From NCBI RefSeq assembly GCF_900187425.1, contig NZ_FYDJ01000034.1:1-36735 (forward strand): 36,735 nt of DNA, in the 5' to 3' direction. The translations under genes and the position numbers were made by a program. Below, piece after piece: positions 7,981 to 16,739 of the stretch. The stretch comes from Pseudomonas sp. Irchel s3h14. Its GTDB lineage: Bacteria > Pseudomonadota > Gammaproteobacteria > Pseudomonadales > Pseudomonadaceae. The number at the start of each line of letters is the position of its first letter. The first letter of the stretch is position 1. The notes below the pieces were generated by a model. It had not been told where the DNA came from. It ran no database searches and saw nothing but the letters and a program-made list of their open reading frames with translations.

Positions 7981-8427
7981 GTGGTCCCTAAATTGAACGA
8001 ATTCATTCCTGACGCTGTGCGGTTGTCGCAAATCTTTTCACAAGCAACAGCCCCGACGTTTTTCCTCGGTGCAATAGCTGCGTTCGTTTCGTTAATGACT
8101 TCGAGGTTATCAGTTGTCATCGACCGTACACGGGTACTCAATGCGATCCCCGAAGACGACCAGAGGCGTGCGCACCTCAGGGCCGATCTGGAGCGATTGA
8201 GGCGGCGGGCTGAATTATTAAACGCTGGTATCCTGTCTTCTTTGCGCGGCGGACTTTGCGCCACCCTGTTGCTCGCGGTCATCTTTTTAACTGAGTTCAT
8301 GGGCTTCAAGTACGCCTATGGTGCCGGCCTTCTTTTTGTAGTTGCCACATTCTTCCTCGGTGTGGGTCTGTTTCGCTTCGCCCAAGAAGCTAAAATCAGT
8401 GTCAGTGCGGCGGATGAACACCTTTGA
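7981..8427 (+). CDS. DUF2721 small membrane protein
   Basis: The 148 residues have three hydrophobic segments (about 26-40, 85-103 and 111-130). Between the first two is a basic amphipathic stretch with SRLSVVIDRTRVLNAI and ADLERLRRRAELLNAGI. This layout (a helix, then RL..I.DR.R.L, then two C-terminal helices) is that of DUF2721 inner-membrane proteins, whose function is unknown. The start is uncertain: GTG 7981 gives the longest form, but TTG 7993 has AGGTGG at a proper distance. The gene stands alone between two gene-poor stretches. Confidence 0.78.
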   Translation: MVPKLNEFIPDAVRLSQIFSQATAPTFFLGAIAAFVSLMTSRLSVVIDRTRVLNAIPEDDQRRAHLRADLERLRRRAELLNAGILSSLRGGLCATLLLAVIFLTEFMGFKYAYGAGLLFVVATFFLGVGLFRFAQEAKISVSAADEHL

Positions 8428-8746
8428 CCGATTCAAATTCTTGGTGCTAAGTCCGGAGCCCCCGAGGCACTGCCCCAGACGCGACGAATTCCCCCTGACT
8501 TTGGGGGCATCTCTGATAGTCCGCTATAGGTTCATTACAACCCTTCGTGACAGACTGCAATCGGCCGATTGTGACAAAAAAGTCGGCCGGGCCTGGCTAG
8601 CAATGCATTGAACGGTGAAAGCATCTTTTTTTGCACGCGACTACATCAAATCTGGTCCTGAATCTTCGCGCAAGTCTCCGACTTTAATCTCAAACGCGTA
8701 CTTTTCAGCCATGACAACCGAAGTCGACTTTTTCAACAGAATTGGC
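8428..8746. other. Intergenic stretch between DUF2721 gene and a convergent membrane-protein gene
   Basis: It contains CCCCTGACTTTGGGGG (8491-8506), a short hairpin, and a degenerate copy of the dispersed repeat (CAGACTGCAATCGGCC, 8551-8566). The repeat's GGCCGATT and AGTCGGCC can pair as a stem around GTGACAAAAA. No gene is supported. Confidence 0.45.
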
Positions 8747-9085
8747 TCAATGTGAAGTCTCTCTGGTCATTGCTCGAATCAAAAATACCGTCATGATCCC
8801 GTGCAATACGACCACTGGCCACAATAAAACCCCACTCGATTCCCCCGAGATACCAACGTAGGCGAGATAAAGCGCAACGGCTGCGTTATAGATCAACATC
8901 CCGAGCATTGCTGGTCCGGGCCAGCAGGCGATGGCCAATGCGGTGAGGGCGATGCCGGCCACGCGGACGATGACGCCCGTCAGTTCGATGCCAAGCAGAA
9001 GTTGCCCGATCAGCGACGGGACAAGTATCAGCGCCACACCAGTGGCTGCCTCGATGATCGCGGCGAAAACAAGCAGTCCTTTCAT
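8747..9085 (-). CDS. Small four-helix membrane protein of unknown function
   Basis: The 112-residue product is almost wholly hydrophobic, with about four membrane segments: LLVFAAIIEAATGVALILV, VIVRVAGIALTALAIACW, AMLGMLIYNAAVALYLAYV and VLLWPVVVLHGIMTVFLIRA. The ATG at 9085 is preferred over one 36 bases upstream because GGAG lies about ten bases before it and the protein then begins with the first helix. No known family motif was recognised beyond the general look of small inner-membrane proteins. It points away from the PpiC-type gene, sharing a 180-base divergent promoter region. Confidence 0.7.
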   Translation of the reverse strand: MKGLLVFAAIIEAATGVALILVPSLIGQLLLGIELTGVIVRVAGIALTALAIACWPGPAMLGMLIYNAAVALYLAYVGISGESSGVLLWPVVVLHGIMTVFLIRAMTRETSH

Positions 9086-9269
9086 CACATGGGCGCTCCG
9101 TCCCGGGCTGTATAGGTGCAAGACTGGACGGTCCTGGGGAATTGGTTAATCCGATTGCTACTAAGCCTTAGTGCTTATCGTGATTAGCCTTGGTGGAAAG
9201 TTCCGGTACAGCAGCAATACTCCACTCGGCCGCGAAAACTATTCGCAGTATAGCGTGGGGCAATAAGTC

Positions 9270-10178
9270 ATGAACTTAAGCGTCTGCGAAGCGAAAGAAT
9301 CTCGACTTTCGTTAATCAAGCGATGCCTTCGCCAGCCGTTATTGCACTTTCTAATCGCCGGTTTTGCACTCTTTGTGCTGTACGGAGGTTTACACCGCTC
9401 AACCCTTAATCAAGATCCGCAACGCATCGAAATCACACCTGAAATTGTTCAGCGGATCGCGATTTCCTGGCTGGCGCGATGGCAACGACCCGCATCGGAG
9501 CAACAGTTGCAGGGCCTGATTGAGGAATATGTGAAAGAGGAAATCCTCTATCGCGAAGCACTGAAACTTGGCCTGGATAAAGACGACACTATTATTCGCC
9601 GTCGACTGGCGCAAAAAATGGATTTCCTTGCCGAGGATGTAGCGTCACTTCGCGAGCCGGCACCCGGTGTACTTGAGGCCTGGTACAACCAGCATCAGGA
9701 CCAATATGCCCCGCCGCCACTTTTGACCTTCCATCATTTGTTTTTCGCCTTCGACAAACGTGGTGCGGATGCGCAAGCGCAGGCTCAGTCCGCACTAAGT
9801 GGGCTGTCTGACAAGAACAGTGGTGAAGGCGATGCCTTTATGTTTAAAAACGCCTACTCAGAACAATCCCGGGATCAGGTGGCGCGGGTCTTTGGTTCAA
9901 CGTTCGCCATTTCATTATTCAAGCACACGCCAGGTAGCTGGGTGGGGCCTGTGGAGTCGGGGTTTGGCTGGCACCTGGTGTGGATTGATGCGCTGGCCAA
10001 ATCACCTCCTCCGCCCTTAGAAGCCGTGGCCCAGCAGGTCAAGTCCGATTGGTTGTCCGAACAACGCAGCGCATCGAAACGCGCGAATTTCGATGCACTG
10101 AAAGCACGCTATGAGGTCGTGGTGATGATACCTGCTTCCGCCGGTGCGATTGCCGCCACACCCACGGAGCGGCCGTGA
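9270..10178 (+). CDS. Membrane-anchored PpiC-type peptidyl-prolyl isomerase
   Basis: The 302 residues start with a cytoplasmic lead of about 25 residues and one membrane helix (LLHFLIAGFALFVLYGG), followed by a periplasmic part. Residues about 40-130 form a SurA/PpiD-like helical chaperone segment (LIEEYVKEEILYREALKLGL). A parvulin domain spans about 149-260, with LLTFHHLFFAFDKR at its first strand and GPVESGFGWHLVWIDA at its last. Such proteins help fold periplasmic or outer-membrane proteins. Its stop codon overlaps the next gene's start as TGATG, so the two are translationally coupled. In this setting it probably assists the secreted proteins encoded downstream, which is an inference. Confidence 0.87.
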   Translation: MNLSVCEAKESRLSLIKRCLRQPLLHFLIAGFALFVLYGGLHRSTLNQDPQRIEITPEIVQRIAISWLARWQRPASEQQLQGLIEEYVKEEILYREALKLGLDKDDTIIRRRLAQKMDFLAEDVASLREPAPGVLEAWYNQHQDQYAPPPLLTFHHLFFAFDKRGADAQAQAQSALSGLSDKNSGEGDAFMFKNAYSEQSRDQVARVFGSTFAISLFKHTPGSWVGPVESGFGWHLVWIDALAKSPPPPLEAVAQQVKSDWLSEQRSASKRANFDALKARYEVVVMIPASAGAIAATPTERP

Positions 10179-11176
10179 TGCGGCGCACAGTATGGCTGCT
10201 GTTGGTCCTCTGGTTCGTGGGCCTAACGGCCATCGCCCATGAGTCGCGCCCCGCTTACCTGGTACTCAACGAAACGGCCGCCAGGCGCTATGACGTACTG
10301 TGGCGCACGCCGGTGCTTTCTGGCATGCGGTTGCCGGTTGCGCTCCGGTTTGCCGAAGGTGTGCGCACTGTCGTGGAACCCGTGGAAAGCGAACTGAACG
10401 ACTCACTGATCGAGCGTCGGGTCATTGAAGCCGGTCCCGCAGGACTGGTCGGGCAACGTATTGAATTCATCGGCCTGCAAGCGAGCATCACCGATGTGCT
10501 GGTGCGTGTCTCGCGCCTGGACGGCAGCCTGACGACCACCCTCGTCCACCCTGCGCAACCCTGGATAGAGATCGCTGCGACGCCGGGAGCGTTCTCAGTG
10601 GCCGGTGCATTTCTGCTTCATGGCATCCAACACATCCTGGGGGGCTTCGATCACCTGCTGTTCGTCTTCGGTCTCCTGCTGCTGGTGAGTAATGGCTGGA
10701 TGCTGGTGAAGACCATCACCGCATTCACCCTCGCCCATTCCATCACTCTGGCACTCGCTACACTGGGTGCGGTGCGGCTGTCCGGCCCTCCTGTGGAAGC
10801 GACGATTGCGCTGAGCATTCTGTTGCTGGCAGTGGAAATCGCCCGCAAGAACCGTGACGAAACCAGTTTCACCCTCCAGTGGCCATGGGTGGTGGCGTTC
10901 TGTTTTGGCTTGTTGCATGGCTTCGGTTTTGCCGGTGCGCTGGCGGAAATCGGTTTGCCGCAGCGCGATCTGCCGCTGGCGCTGCTCACCTTCAATGTCG
11001 GCGTCGAGATCGGCCAACTGATGTTCGTCGCCGTCGCGTTGAGCCTGCGTGCACTGTTGCTGCGTTGTCGACTGCCACGGCCCGCAGTCCTGTATGCCCG
11101 ACCGATTGCGTCTTACGGGTTGGGTACGCTGGCTGCCTTCTGGTTTTTCCAAAGAGTTTCGAGTTTCTTGTCCTGA
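10178..11176 (+). CDS. HupE/UreJ-family membrane protein
   Basis: The 332-residue product has a signal peptide (WLLLVLWFVGLTAIAHES), a soluble extracytoplasmic domain (about 20-130), then about six membrane helices. The membrane part begins with the His-rich motif LLHGIQHILGGFDHLLFVFG (residues about 145-164). It also has FTLAHSITLALATLG and FGLLHGFGFAGALAEIG, all typical of HupE/UreJ proteins thought to move nickel or another divalent metal. Unlike short HupE proteins of hydrogenase operons it carries a large N-terminal domain, and no hydrogenase or urease gene is nearby. ATG 10178 is chosen (TGATG overlap with the isomerase gene); GTG 10175 is the alternative. The context suggests it serves the metal-binding DUF3604 protein encoded next. 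Confidence 0.88.
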   Translation: MRRTVWLLLVLWFVGLTAIAHESRPAYLVLNETAARRYDVLWRTPVLSGMRLPVALRFAEGVRTVVEPVESELNDSLIERRVIEAGPAGLVGQRIEFIGLQASITDVLVRVSRLDGSLTTTLVHPAQPWIEIAATPGAFSVAGAFLLHGIQHILGGFDHLLFVFGLLLLVSNGWMLVKTITAFTLAHSITLALATLGAVRLSGPPVEATIALSILLLAVEIARKNRDETSFTLQWPWVVAFCFGLLHGFGFAGALAEIGLPQRDLPLALLTFNVGVEIGQLMFVAVALSLRALLLRCRLPRPAVLYARPIASYGLGTLAAFWFFQRVSSFLS

Positions 11177-11215
11177 GTTGCACCCTGCCATTGCCGTATT
11201 CCGGAGACGTGGAAT

Positions 11216-13432
11216 ATGAAAAACCCTACACACTTCACCGCGCCAACACTGCTCGGTTGCGCCGTGTTAACTGTCAGCACGCTGGCATTGGCAGAGGGCA
11301 ACCCGGATCGCGAGGTTTATTTTGGCCAGACCCACTCGCACAGCTCCTGGTCGATTGATGCCTACCTGATCGGCAACCACCAGGTCGATCCCGAGCAGAC
11401 GTACCAATACTCACTTGGGATGCCGATCAAGCATCCAATGGGGTTTGAAGTGCAGCTCAAGGGTCGCCCGCTGGATTTCCATGGCGTGACCGACCACTCG
11501 GAATACGTGGGCGTGATCGCCCTGGCCAACGATCCGCAGTCAGACTTCAGCAAGCTGCCCATCGCGCAAAAGCTGATTGTCAAAACCCCGGAAGATTTCA
11601 ACCGGGTGTTCAAATGGATCGCCGGCAGCTTGAGCCACCCGATCAAGGAGCTGATTGATCCGAAGGTTGCCGGCAATATCTGGCAGCAGAGCATCGCCAT
11701 CGCCGACAAGTACTACAAGCCCGGCAAGTTCACCACGTTTGTCGCCTATGAATGGACCTCAGCCCCCAACAATCAAAACATGCACCGCAATGTGTTTTTC
11801 CGTGACTCGAAGAAGGTGCCGGACCTGCCCTTCACGGCCCTCGATTCGGACAAACCGGAGGATTTATGGGGCTGGATGGACGATCAACGCAAAAAAGGCA
11901 ACGAGGTGCTGGCGATCTCCCACAATGCCAACCTCAGCAACGGCCTGATGTTTCCGGTGGACGTAGATGACCGTGGCCGCCCAATTGATGCCGCCTGGGC
12001 CGAGACGCGGATGCGCAATGAATCCCTCACCGAAATTCACCAGGTAAAGGGCACCTCAGAGACCCACCCCGAGCTGTCGCCGACAGACGAATTTGCCAAT
12101 TATGAAATCATGAGTTTCCTGCTCGGCATCGACAACAGCACGTCGAAACTCAATGGCAGTTACATCAGGCAAGCCTGGCAAAACGGCATGGCTTTGCAGC
12201 AAGCTCGTGGACTCAACCCTTACAAAATGGGCGTGGTCGGCGCCAGCGACTCGCACAATGGGGTGATTCCTTATTCGCAGAGCTACAACTTTGGCTCCCA
12301 CGGCTTTACCGACAGCACCCCGGCGGCGCGTCTTTCCGGCAAACAGAACTCGGGCTTGTTGGCCTTGCAAACCAGCACGTCCGGTTTGGCCGGTGTCTGG
12401 GCCGAAGAAAACACCCGTGAATCGATCTTCGATGCCATGAAGCGTAAAGAAGTCTATGGCACCAGCGGAGTGCGCATCCCCGTGCGCATATTTGGTGGCT
12501 GGGGTTTCGACAGCAGTTTGTGGAATGAAAAAGACTGGGTGCATGCCGCCTACGCCAAGGGTGTTCCCATGGGCGGCGACTTGCCGGCAAAACAGGGTAA
12601 ACAGACGCCGTCCTTCGTGGTGTGGGCGGTCAAGGATGTCGATGATGGCAACCTTGACCGAATCCAGATCATCAAGGGCTGGACCAAAAACGGCCAGACC
12701 TTCGAGAAGATCTACGACGTCGCCTGGTCCGGTGATCGCCAACTGGACGAGGCCACCGGCAAAATCCCACCGGTGGGCTCCACGGTCGATGTTTCCAAGG
12801 CGACTTACACCAATACCATTGGTGCCACCGAGCTGAAAAAAGTCTGGGTCGATCCGGATTTCGATCCGGCCCAGCACGCGTTCTACTACGCTCGCGTGAT
12901 ACAGATTCCAACCCCGCGCTGGAGCACCTATGACGCGGCCAAGTTGCAAGTGCCGCCACCGGCCGATGTCTCGGCCACCGTCCAGGAACGCGCGTGGACT
13001 TCGCCGATCTGGTACACACCGACAGTTGAGGACAGCAAGCTTGTCGCTGCTGGCAAAACCATCGACCAGCTGAAAACCGAAGGCGCCAAAGCGCTCACTA
13101 ACGAGCAGTTGCAAGCCTATGTGGTGGGCAAAACCATCAAGGTGCGCAATACCGTCACCGGCCAGACGTTCGAGATCGTCTATGGCACCGAAGGCCAACG
13201 CCTGGTCACCAGCCTCGATGGCAAGCCGCCTATGCAAGGGGAATACCTGAACATGCTGCATGACGGCCAGTTTGGCGTGCCGGCCAAATATGAAATCAAG
13301 GACGGACATCTAGTGACAACATTCGGCGGCACCCCCTTCGAGGCCACGGTATTCGAGCAAAACGGCAAATACATGGCGGCTCGCAGCAACGAGTTCGGCT
13401 ATGTGAATTATGAGGTTGAGGAGGTCAAGTAG
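11216..13432 (+). CDS. DUF3604 secreted PHP-like metallohydrolase
   Basis: The 738-residue protein has a Sec signal peptide cleaved near residue 26 (STLALAEG). It then shows the metal-site pattern of PHP-type phosphoesterases: YFGQTHSHSSWSIDAY (H40, H42), FHGVTDHSEYVG (D93, H94), VLAISHNANLSNG (H236) and VGASDSHNGVIP (D345, H347). This is the DUF3604 family, uncharacterised periplasmic proteins of about this length. The fold predicts a metal-dependent hydrolase, possibly phosphoesterase or sulfatase-like, but the substrate is unknown. It lies 39 bases after the HupE-like gene behind GGAGACGTGGAAT. A strong hairpin separates it from the outer-membrane channel gene. All expected metal ligands are present, so it is probably active. 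Confidence 0.9.
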   Translation: MKNPTHFTAPTLLGCAVLTVSTLALAEGNPDREVYFGQTHSHSSWSIDAYLIGNHQVDPEQTYQYSLGMPIKHPMGFEVQLKGRPLDFHGVTDHSEYVGVIALANDPQSDFSKLPIAQKLIVKTPEDFNRVFKWIAGSLSHPIKELIDPKVAGNIWQQSIAIADKYYKPGKFTTFVAYEWTSAPNNQNMHRNVFFRDSKKVPDLPFTALDSDKPEDLWGWMDDQRKKGNEVLAISHNANLSNGLMFPVDVDDRGRPIDAAWAETRMRNESLTEIHQVKGTSETHPELSPTDEFANYEIMSFLLGIDNSTSKLNGSYIRQAWQNGMALQQARGLNPYKMGVVGASDSHNGVIPYSQSYNFGSHGFTDSTPAARLSGKQNSGLLALQTSTSGLAGVWAEENTRESIFDAMKRKEVYGTSGVRIPVRIFGGWGFDSSLWNEKDWVHAAYAKGVPMGGDLPAKQGKQTPSFVVWAVKDVDDGNLDRIQIIKGWTKNGQTFEKIYDVAWSGDRQLDEATGKIPPVGSTVDVSKATYTNTIGATELKKVWVDPDFDPAQHAFYYARVIQIPTPRWSTYDAAKLQVPPPADVSATVQERAWTSPIWYTPTVEDSKLVAAGKTIDQLKTEGAKALTNEQLQAYVVGKTIKVRNTVTGQTFEIVYGTEGQRLVTSLDGKPPMQGEYLNMLHDGQFGVPAKYEIKDGHLVTTFGGTPFEATVFEQNGKYMAARSNEFGYVNYEVEEVK

Positions 13433-13441
13433 CGCTGAGGC

Positions 13442-13472
13442 CAGCACCGATGTTCTGCATCCATCGGTGCTG
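13442..13472 (+). terminator. Strong hairpin between DUF3604 and FadL-type genes
   Basis: A perfect 11-bp stem (CAGCACCGATG with CATCGGTGCTG) with a 9-base loop starts 9 bases after the DUF3604 stop codon. There is no T-run. It may end most transcripts or set a stability boundary between the two genes. Confidence 0.6.
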
Positions 13473-13588
13473 ACAGATTGACGCGGAATGACTGATCAAG
13501 AGGGTGCATGGGGGCAACTATTGATCAGACCATCGAGAGGTGGACATCAGCTACGCTCATTCAAAAATGGATAATTGCCGAGGTAGTT

Positions 13589-14844
13589 ATGCAAGCCAGA
13601 ACAACCACCTTGCCCGTCCTTACGCTCCTTGCGTTTTGCTGTCAGCAAGCGTGGGCTGGCGGCATCATGCTCTACGAAATCGGCACCGATAACGCCGGTG
13701 CAGCCGCTCGCGCCCAGGGCCCTTCGACAATCGCCAGTAACCCCGCGGGCATGAGCTACCTGCCGGGCACGCAGATCACCGGCGGTTTGCAAGTGCTTTA
13801 CGGTGACCTGACCTTCGATCGAGATTCCGGCACCAATGGCCCCGGCAGCGGAAGTGGCAACGCCCTCGATCCAATTCCCGGCGGCAGCTTCTTCATCACG
13901 CATGAGATTGACGATCACTGGAGTGTCGGTTTCGGCCAGTACGGCGATTTCGGTCTGGCGGTCAATTATGACAACGACTGGTCCGGGCGTTACTTCGCGC
14001 AAAACTCCAGCCTGCTCGGTTTGTCCCTGGTGCCCAGCGTGGCGTACCGCTTCAACGAACAATGGTCGGTGGGCGTGGGCATCAAGGCCATGTACGGCAT
14101 GTTGCAGGCGCAAACGGCTATCGACCGCTCCCCCTTCGGTTTCACCGACCGCACGGACGGTCAGTACAAATACGAGGATGGCACCTGGGGCTATGGCGCC
14201 AACGTTGGGGTGATCTACGCCCCGCAAGCCGGCACGCGCATCGGCCTGACCTATACCAGCAAAGTCGACCTGAACTTCGAAGACCGGCTGGATGTGAAAG
14301 GCGACGGCCGTCTGCTGGAGCGCGTCAACAACACCAACACCAACACCAAACTCGACACGACAGTGCCGCAGACCGTGACCCTGAGCCTTTTCCAGCAACT
14401 GGACCGGCAATGGGCGTTGCTGGCCTCAGCCAACTGGCAGGACTGGCCGGAGTTCGGCGATATCGGCGTACAGGTCGACACCACCGCATTCGGGGCGCAA
14501 TCGAAATCGGTCGATGCCGGAAGGACACCTGGCACTTGTCACTTGGCGCGCAGTACCAAGCCACCGAGCAATGGCTGTGGAATGTTGGTGTGGCCTACGA
14601 CAGTAGCGCAGTCTCAGACAGCAAACGCAGCGTAATCGTGCCCATGGGCGAATCTTGGCGGATTGCCACAGGAGCCACCTATGCTCTGAACAGGGACACC
14701 GATGTCAATGTCAGCTGGGCCATCGTCTGGCTCGGCGACATGCCGGTGGACCAGACCAAATCCGTGTCAGGCACTCGAACTTCCGGTCAGTTCGACAATG
14801 CCTGGATTCAAGCGCTGACCGGCAACATGACCTGGCGATTCTGA
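13589..14844 (+). pseudogene. FadL/OmpP1-family outer-membrane channel, frameshifted
   Basis: Starting at ATG 13589 behind GAGGTAGTT, the product has a signal peptide ending LAFCCQQAWAG. Typical FadL features follow: GTDNAGAAARAQGPSTIASN, NPAGMSYLPGTQITGG, then beta-barrel strands with alternating aromatics. At about 14515-14521 the frame breaks: upstream residues end TTAFGAQSKSVDAG. The expected continuation (KDTWHLSLGAQYQATEQW to the terminal NMTWRF) lies in the frame one base earlier, as if one base was lost. The in-frame product would stop at 14635 without the last strands and terminal Phe needed for barrel assembly. FadL-type channels carry hydrophobic compounds across the outer membrane. 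This is either a recent inactivation or a sequencing error; the rest of the gene looks intact. Confidence 0.82.
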
Positions 14845-14892
14845 AGCGTTGCTAACAAAAAAAACGACTTCATCCATGGAGCACTTACCACT

Positions 14893-15570
14893 ATGAACCT
14901 GTCCCTAAACCTGCTCGCCGGCGCAGCACTGGCCGGGCTGTTGCTTGGCGGTTGCACCTCGCAAGTCACCGAACAAGATCAATACTCCGGTTTCCTCCCC
15001 AACTACAACAATCTGCAAGAAGTAACGACTACCACTGGCGAGAAAGCCATGCGTTGGGTGAGTCCGTCATGGAACCCTAATGCGTATGACACAGTAGTGT
15101 TCAACAAACTCGAACTCTATCCGGCGCCCAAACCCAACGAGCGGGTCAACCAGCAGACACTCGACGAATTGCAGAACTACATGACCAACAAGGCCAAAGG
15201 CGTGCTGGGCCAGAAATACCGAGTGGTATCGAACGAGAGCGCAGCCCCCGTCGGGTCAACCCCTCTGATCCTTCGCGCAGCGATCACCGGGGTGAGCGCT
15301 TCGAATGAAGGCATGAAATGGTATGAAGTGGTGCCGGTTGCGGCCGTAGTCGGGGCAACCCAAGCTGCCACTGGTCATCGTGATCAGGACACTAACCTGT
15401 TCATCGAAGCCGAGTTCATCGACGCGAAAACCAATCAGACCGTGGCCAAAGGAGTGCGCAAGGTCTTTGGCAGCCAGCTTTCGAACGAGAGCCAGAAAAT
15501 CACCACGAAGGATTTCAAAGCCGCGATCGATAAATTGAATGCTGATCTCCGGGCGTTTATCGGCAGTTGA
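14893..15570 (+). CDS. DUF3313 lipoprotein
   Basis: The 225 residues begin with a lipoprotein signal (LLAGAALAGLLLGGC, lipidated Cys 21). SGFLPNYNNLQEV and AMRWVSPSWNPNAYDTVVFN are features of DUF3313, a family of outer-membrane-associated lipoproteins of unknown role. Later segments (LILRAAITGVSA, AAVVGATQAATGHRDQDTN, IEAEFIDAKTNQTVAKG) complete the family layout. Position +2 after the Cys is Thr, so sorting to the outer membrane is expected. It follows the FadL-type gene by 48 bases and may be co-expressed with it. Confidence 0.87.
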   Translation: MNLSLNLLAGAALAGLLLGGCTSQVTEQDQYSGFLPNYNNLQEVTTTTGEKAMRWVSPSWNPNAYDTVVFNKLELYPAPKPNERVNQQTLDELQNYMTNKAKGVLGQKYRVVSNESAAPVGSTPLILRAAITGVSASNEGMKWYEVVPVAAVVGATQAATGHRDQDTNLFIEAEFIDAKTNQTVAKGVRKVFGSQLSNESQKITTKDFKAAIDKLNADLRAFIGS

Positions 15571-15599
15571 TTTTTGGCGCAGACGACCGCTTATGTCGG

Positions 15600-15623
15600 G
15601 GGTCGGGCATCCCGCACCGACCC
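15600..15623. repeat. GC-rich hairpin after the DUF3313 gene
   Basis: GGGTCGG and CCGACCC pair around ten bases, about 30 bases after the stop codon. No T-run follows. It may act in 3'-end formation. Confidence 0.4.
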
Positions 15624-15706
15624 TGCCCAACGAAGCCCAGGTATTACGCACAGAACCGACGCGCCCCAATGTGCGGCTGGGCGAAATCCTGATCGATGCC
15701 GCGATC

Positions 15707-16087
15707 ATGAAGCGATTCATCGAAGGTGAGACTCGGACGCAAGTGACGCTTCTGCCGGAGTGCCTGGACGATTACGTAGCCAAAGAAAATACAGTCCGAG
15801 TGGTCGACGTTTTCGTCGACTAACTCGACCTGGGTGTACTTGGTTTGAAGGTGTTGACCCTGCTGCAAAGGGGCGTCCGGCCTACCATCCCGCGATCTTG
15901 CTGAAGATCTATATCTACGACTACCTGAATCGGATTCAGTCCAGCCGCCGGCTGGAGCGTGAAGCCAGCGTAACGTCGAGTTGATGTGGTTGACTGGGCG
16001 ATTGGCTCCGAACTTCAAAACCATTGCTGACTTTCGCAATAACAACGACAAGGCCATTCGCAGTGTCTGCTGGCAATTCGTAGTGTT
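15707..16087 (+). pseudogene. IS1182-family transposase relic
   Basis: It starts MKRFIEGETRTQVTLLPECL and continues DDYVAKENTVRVVDVFVD, a standard IS1182-type transposase N-terminus. A nonsense change gives TAA at 15821-15823. A frameshift near 15845 leads into FEGVDPAAKGRPAYHPAILL and KIYIYDYLNRIQSSRRLERE. A second shift near 15965 leads into RNVELMWLTGRLAPNFKTIA and ADFRNNNDKAIRSVCWQFVV, where homology stops. Only about the first quarter of the element's gene remains and it carries at least three disabling changes, so it is old. Confidence 0.85.
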
Positions 16088-16266
16088 GGCCGTCACGTTG
16101 CCATAGAGATCGCTGTAGCCTAGAGCAGGAAATTGATACCTACCGGTGTATTGGCGTAGGACCTGGGTTCGAGATCCTCTGCCACTGCACCGGTGGCTAG
16201 CATGATGAGCGAAGCGGATGCGAACCGAACCAGCCTTACGACACAGAGATTGGGTTTCATCCACAT
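16088..16266 (-). pseudogene. N-terminal fragment of a MetA-type (phenol degradation) porin/transporter gene
   Basis: On the minus strand, ATG at 16266 (or 16260) starts a signal peptide (RFASASLIMLATGAVAE) followed by DLEPRSYANTPVGINFLL. This is the typical start of Phenol_MetA_deg outer-membrane proteins (LEPR.Y.NTPVG.NF). A stop occurs right after NFLL, with GYSDLYGNV in the next frame. The sequence then runs directly into the IS1182 relic, so the gene body is missing. The insertion or later deletion cut this gene. Confidence 0.65.
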
Positions 16267-16739
16267 TCGCTCGCTTCTGTGAGGACCCCGGAGTTCTATG
16301 AGTTGTAGCGCATCTGCATTCGTTTGGCACTTACAGCTGCCACCAGCACTGTGTGGCTGCACTTACTGTTTGATCGGATACTCCAGACCAATCCTTGGGC
16401 ATACTGTTCATTGGAAGAGGTTTACCCTCACCTAGTTTCGTGGACAACTCGAAGTCTTATAACAAGGCGCGGCAAGAGACAGATCGTCTGGGTTTCCTCA
16501 GACGAAATTGACAGGCAGCTGTTGGCCGATTTCTGCCTGTCGCCACCCTCAGTTATGTGGCTTGGGCTGGCGACCAATTAACATTGAGAGCGGTATGGAG
16601 TGATGATGTTAAATCCAGTCTGGGATACGACTACCGTACCCTAATGTTTGAGGCTTCAATCGACACGAACCGGTCGGGTGATCCGCGGTAACCGAACGCG
16701 GTTCAATGTCAGACGAGCGAACCAAGTGAGAGTGCCCAC
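16267..16739. other. Gene-poor stretch with a hairpin copy of the dispersed repeat
   Basis: No gene is supported. Bases 16510-16541 form a perfect 9-bp inverted repeat (GACAGGCAG with CTGCCTGTC). Its loop carries the complement of the ATCGGCCAA core. An open frame spanning 16324-16581 runs through this repeat and shows no protein features. Confidence 0.5.

Noticed and set aside
14062..14844. Separate gene overlapping the FadL-type gene
   Set aside because: Only its part after about 14518 is protein-like, and that part is the frameshifted end of the FadL-type gene.
16160..16180. GGTTCGAGATCC, which resembles a tRNA T-loop
   Set aside because: No acceptor stem, anticodon arm or CCA surrounds it. 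On the minus strand it encodes AEDLEPR at the start of the MetA-type fragment.
16324..16581. Plus-strand frame of 85 codons
   Set aside because: It runs through the repeat hairpin, lacks a ribosome site and has no family features.
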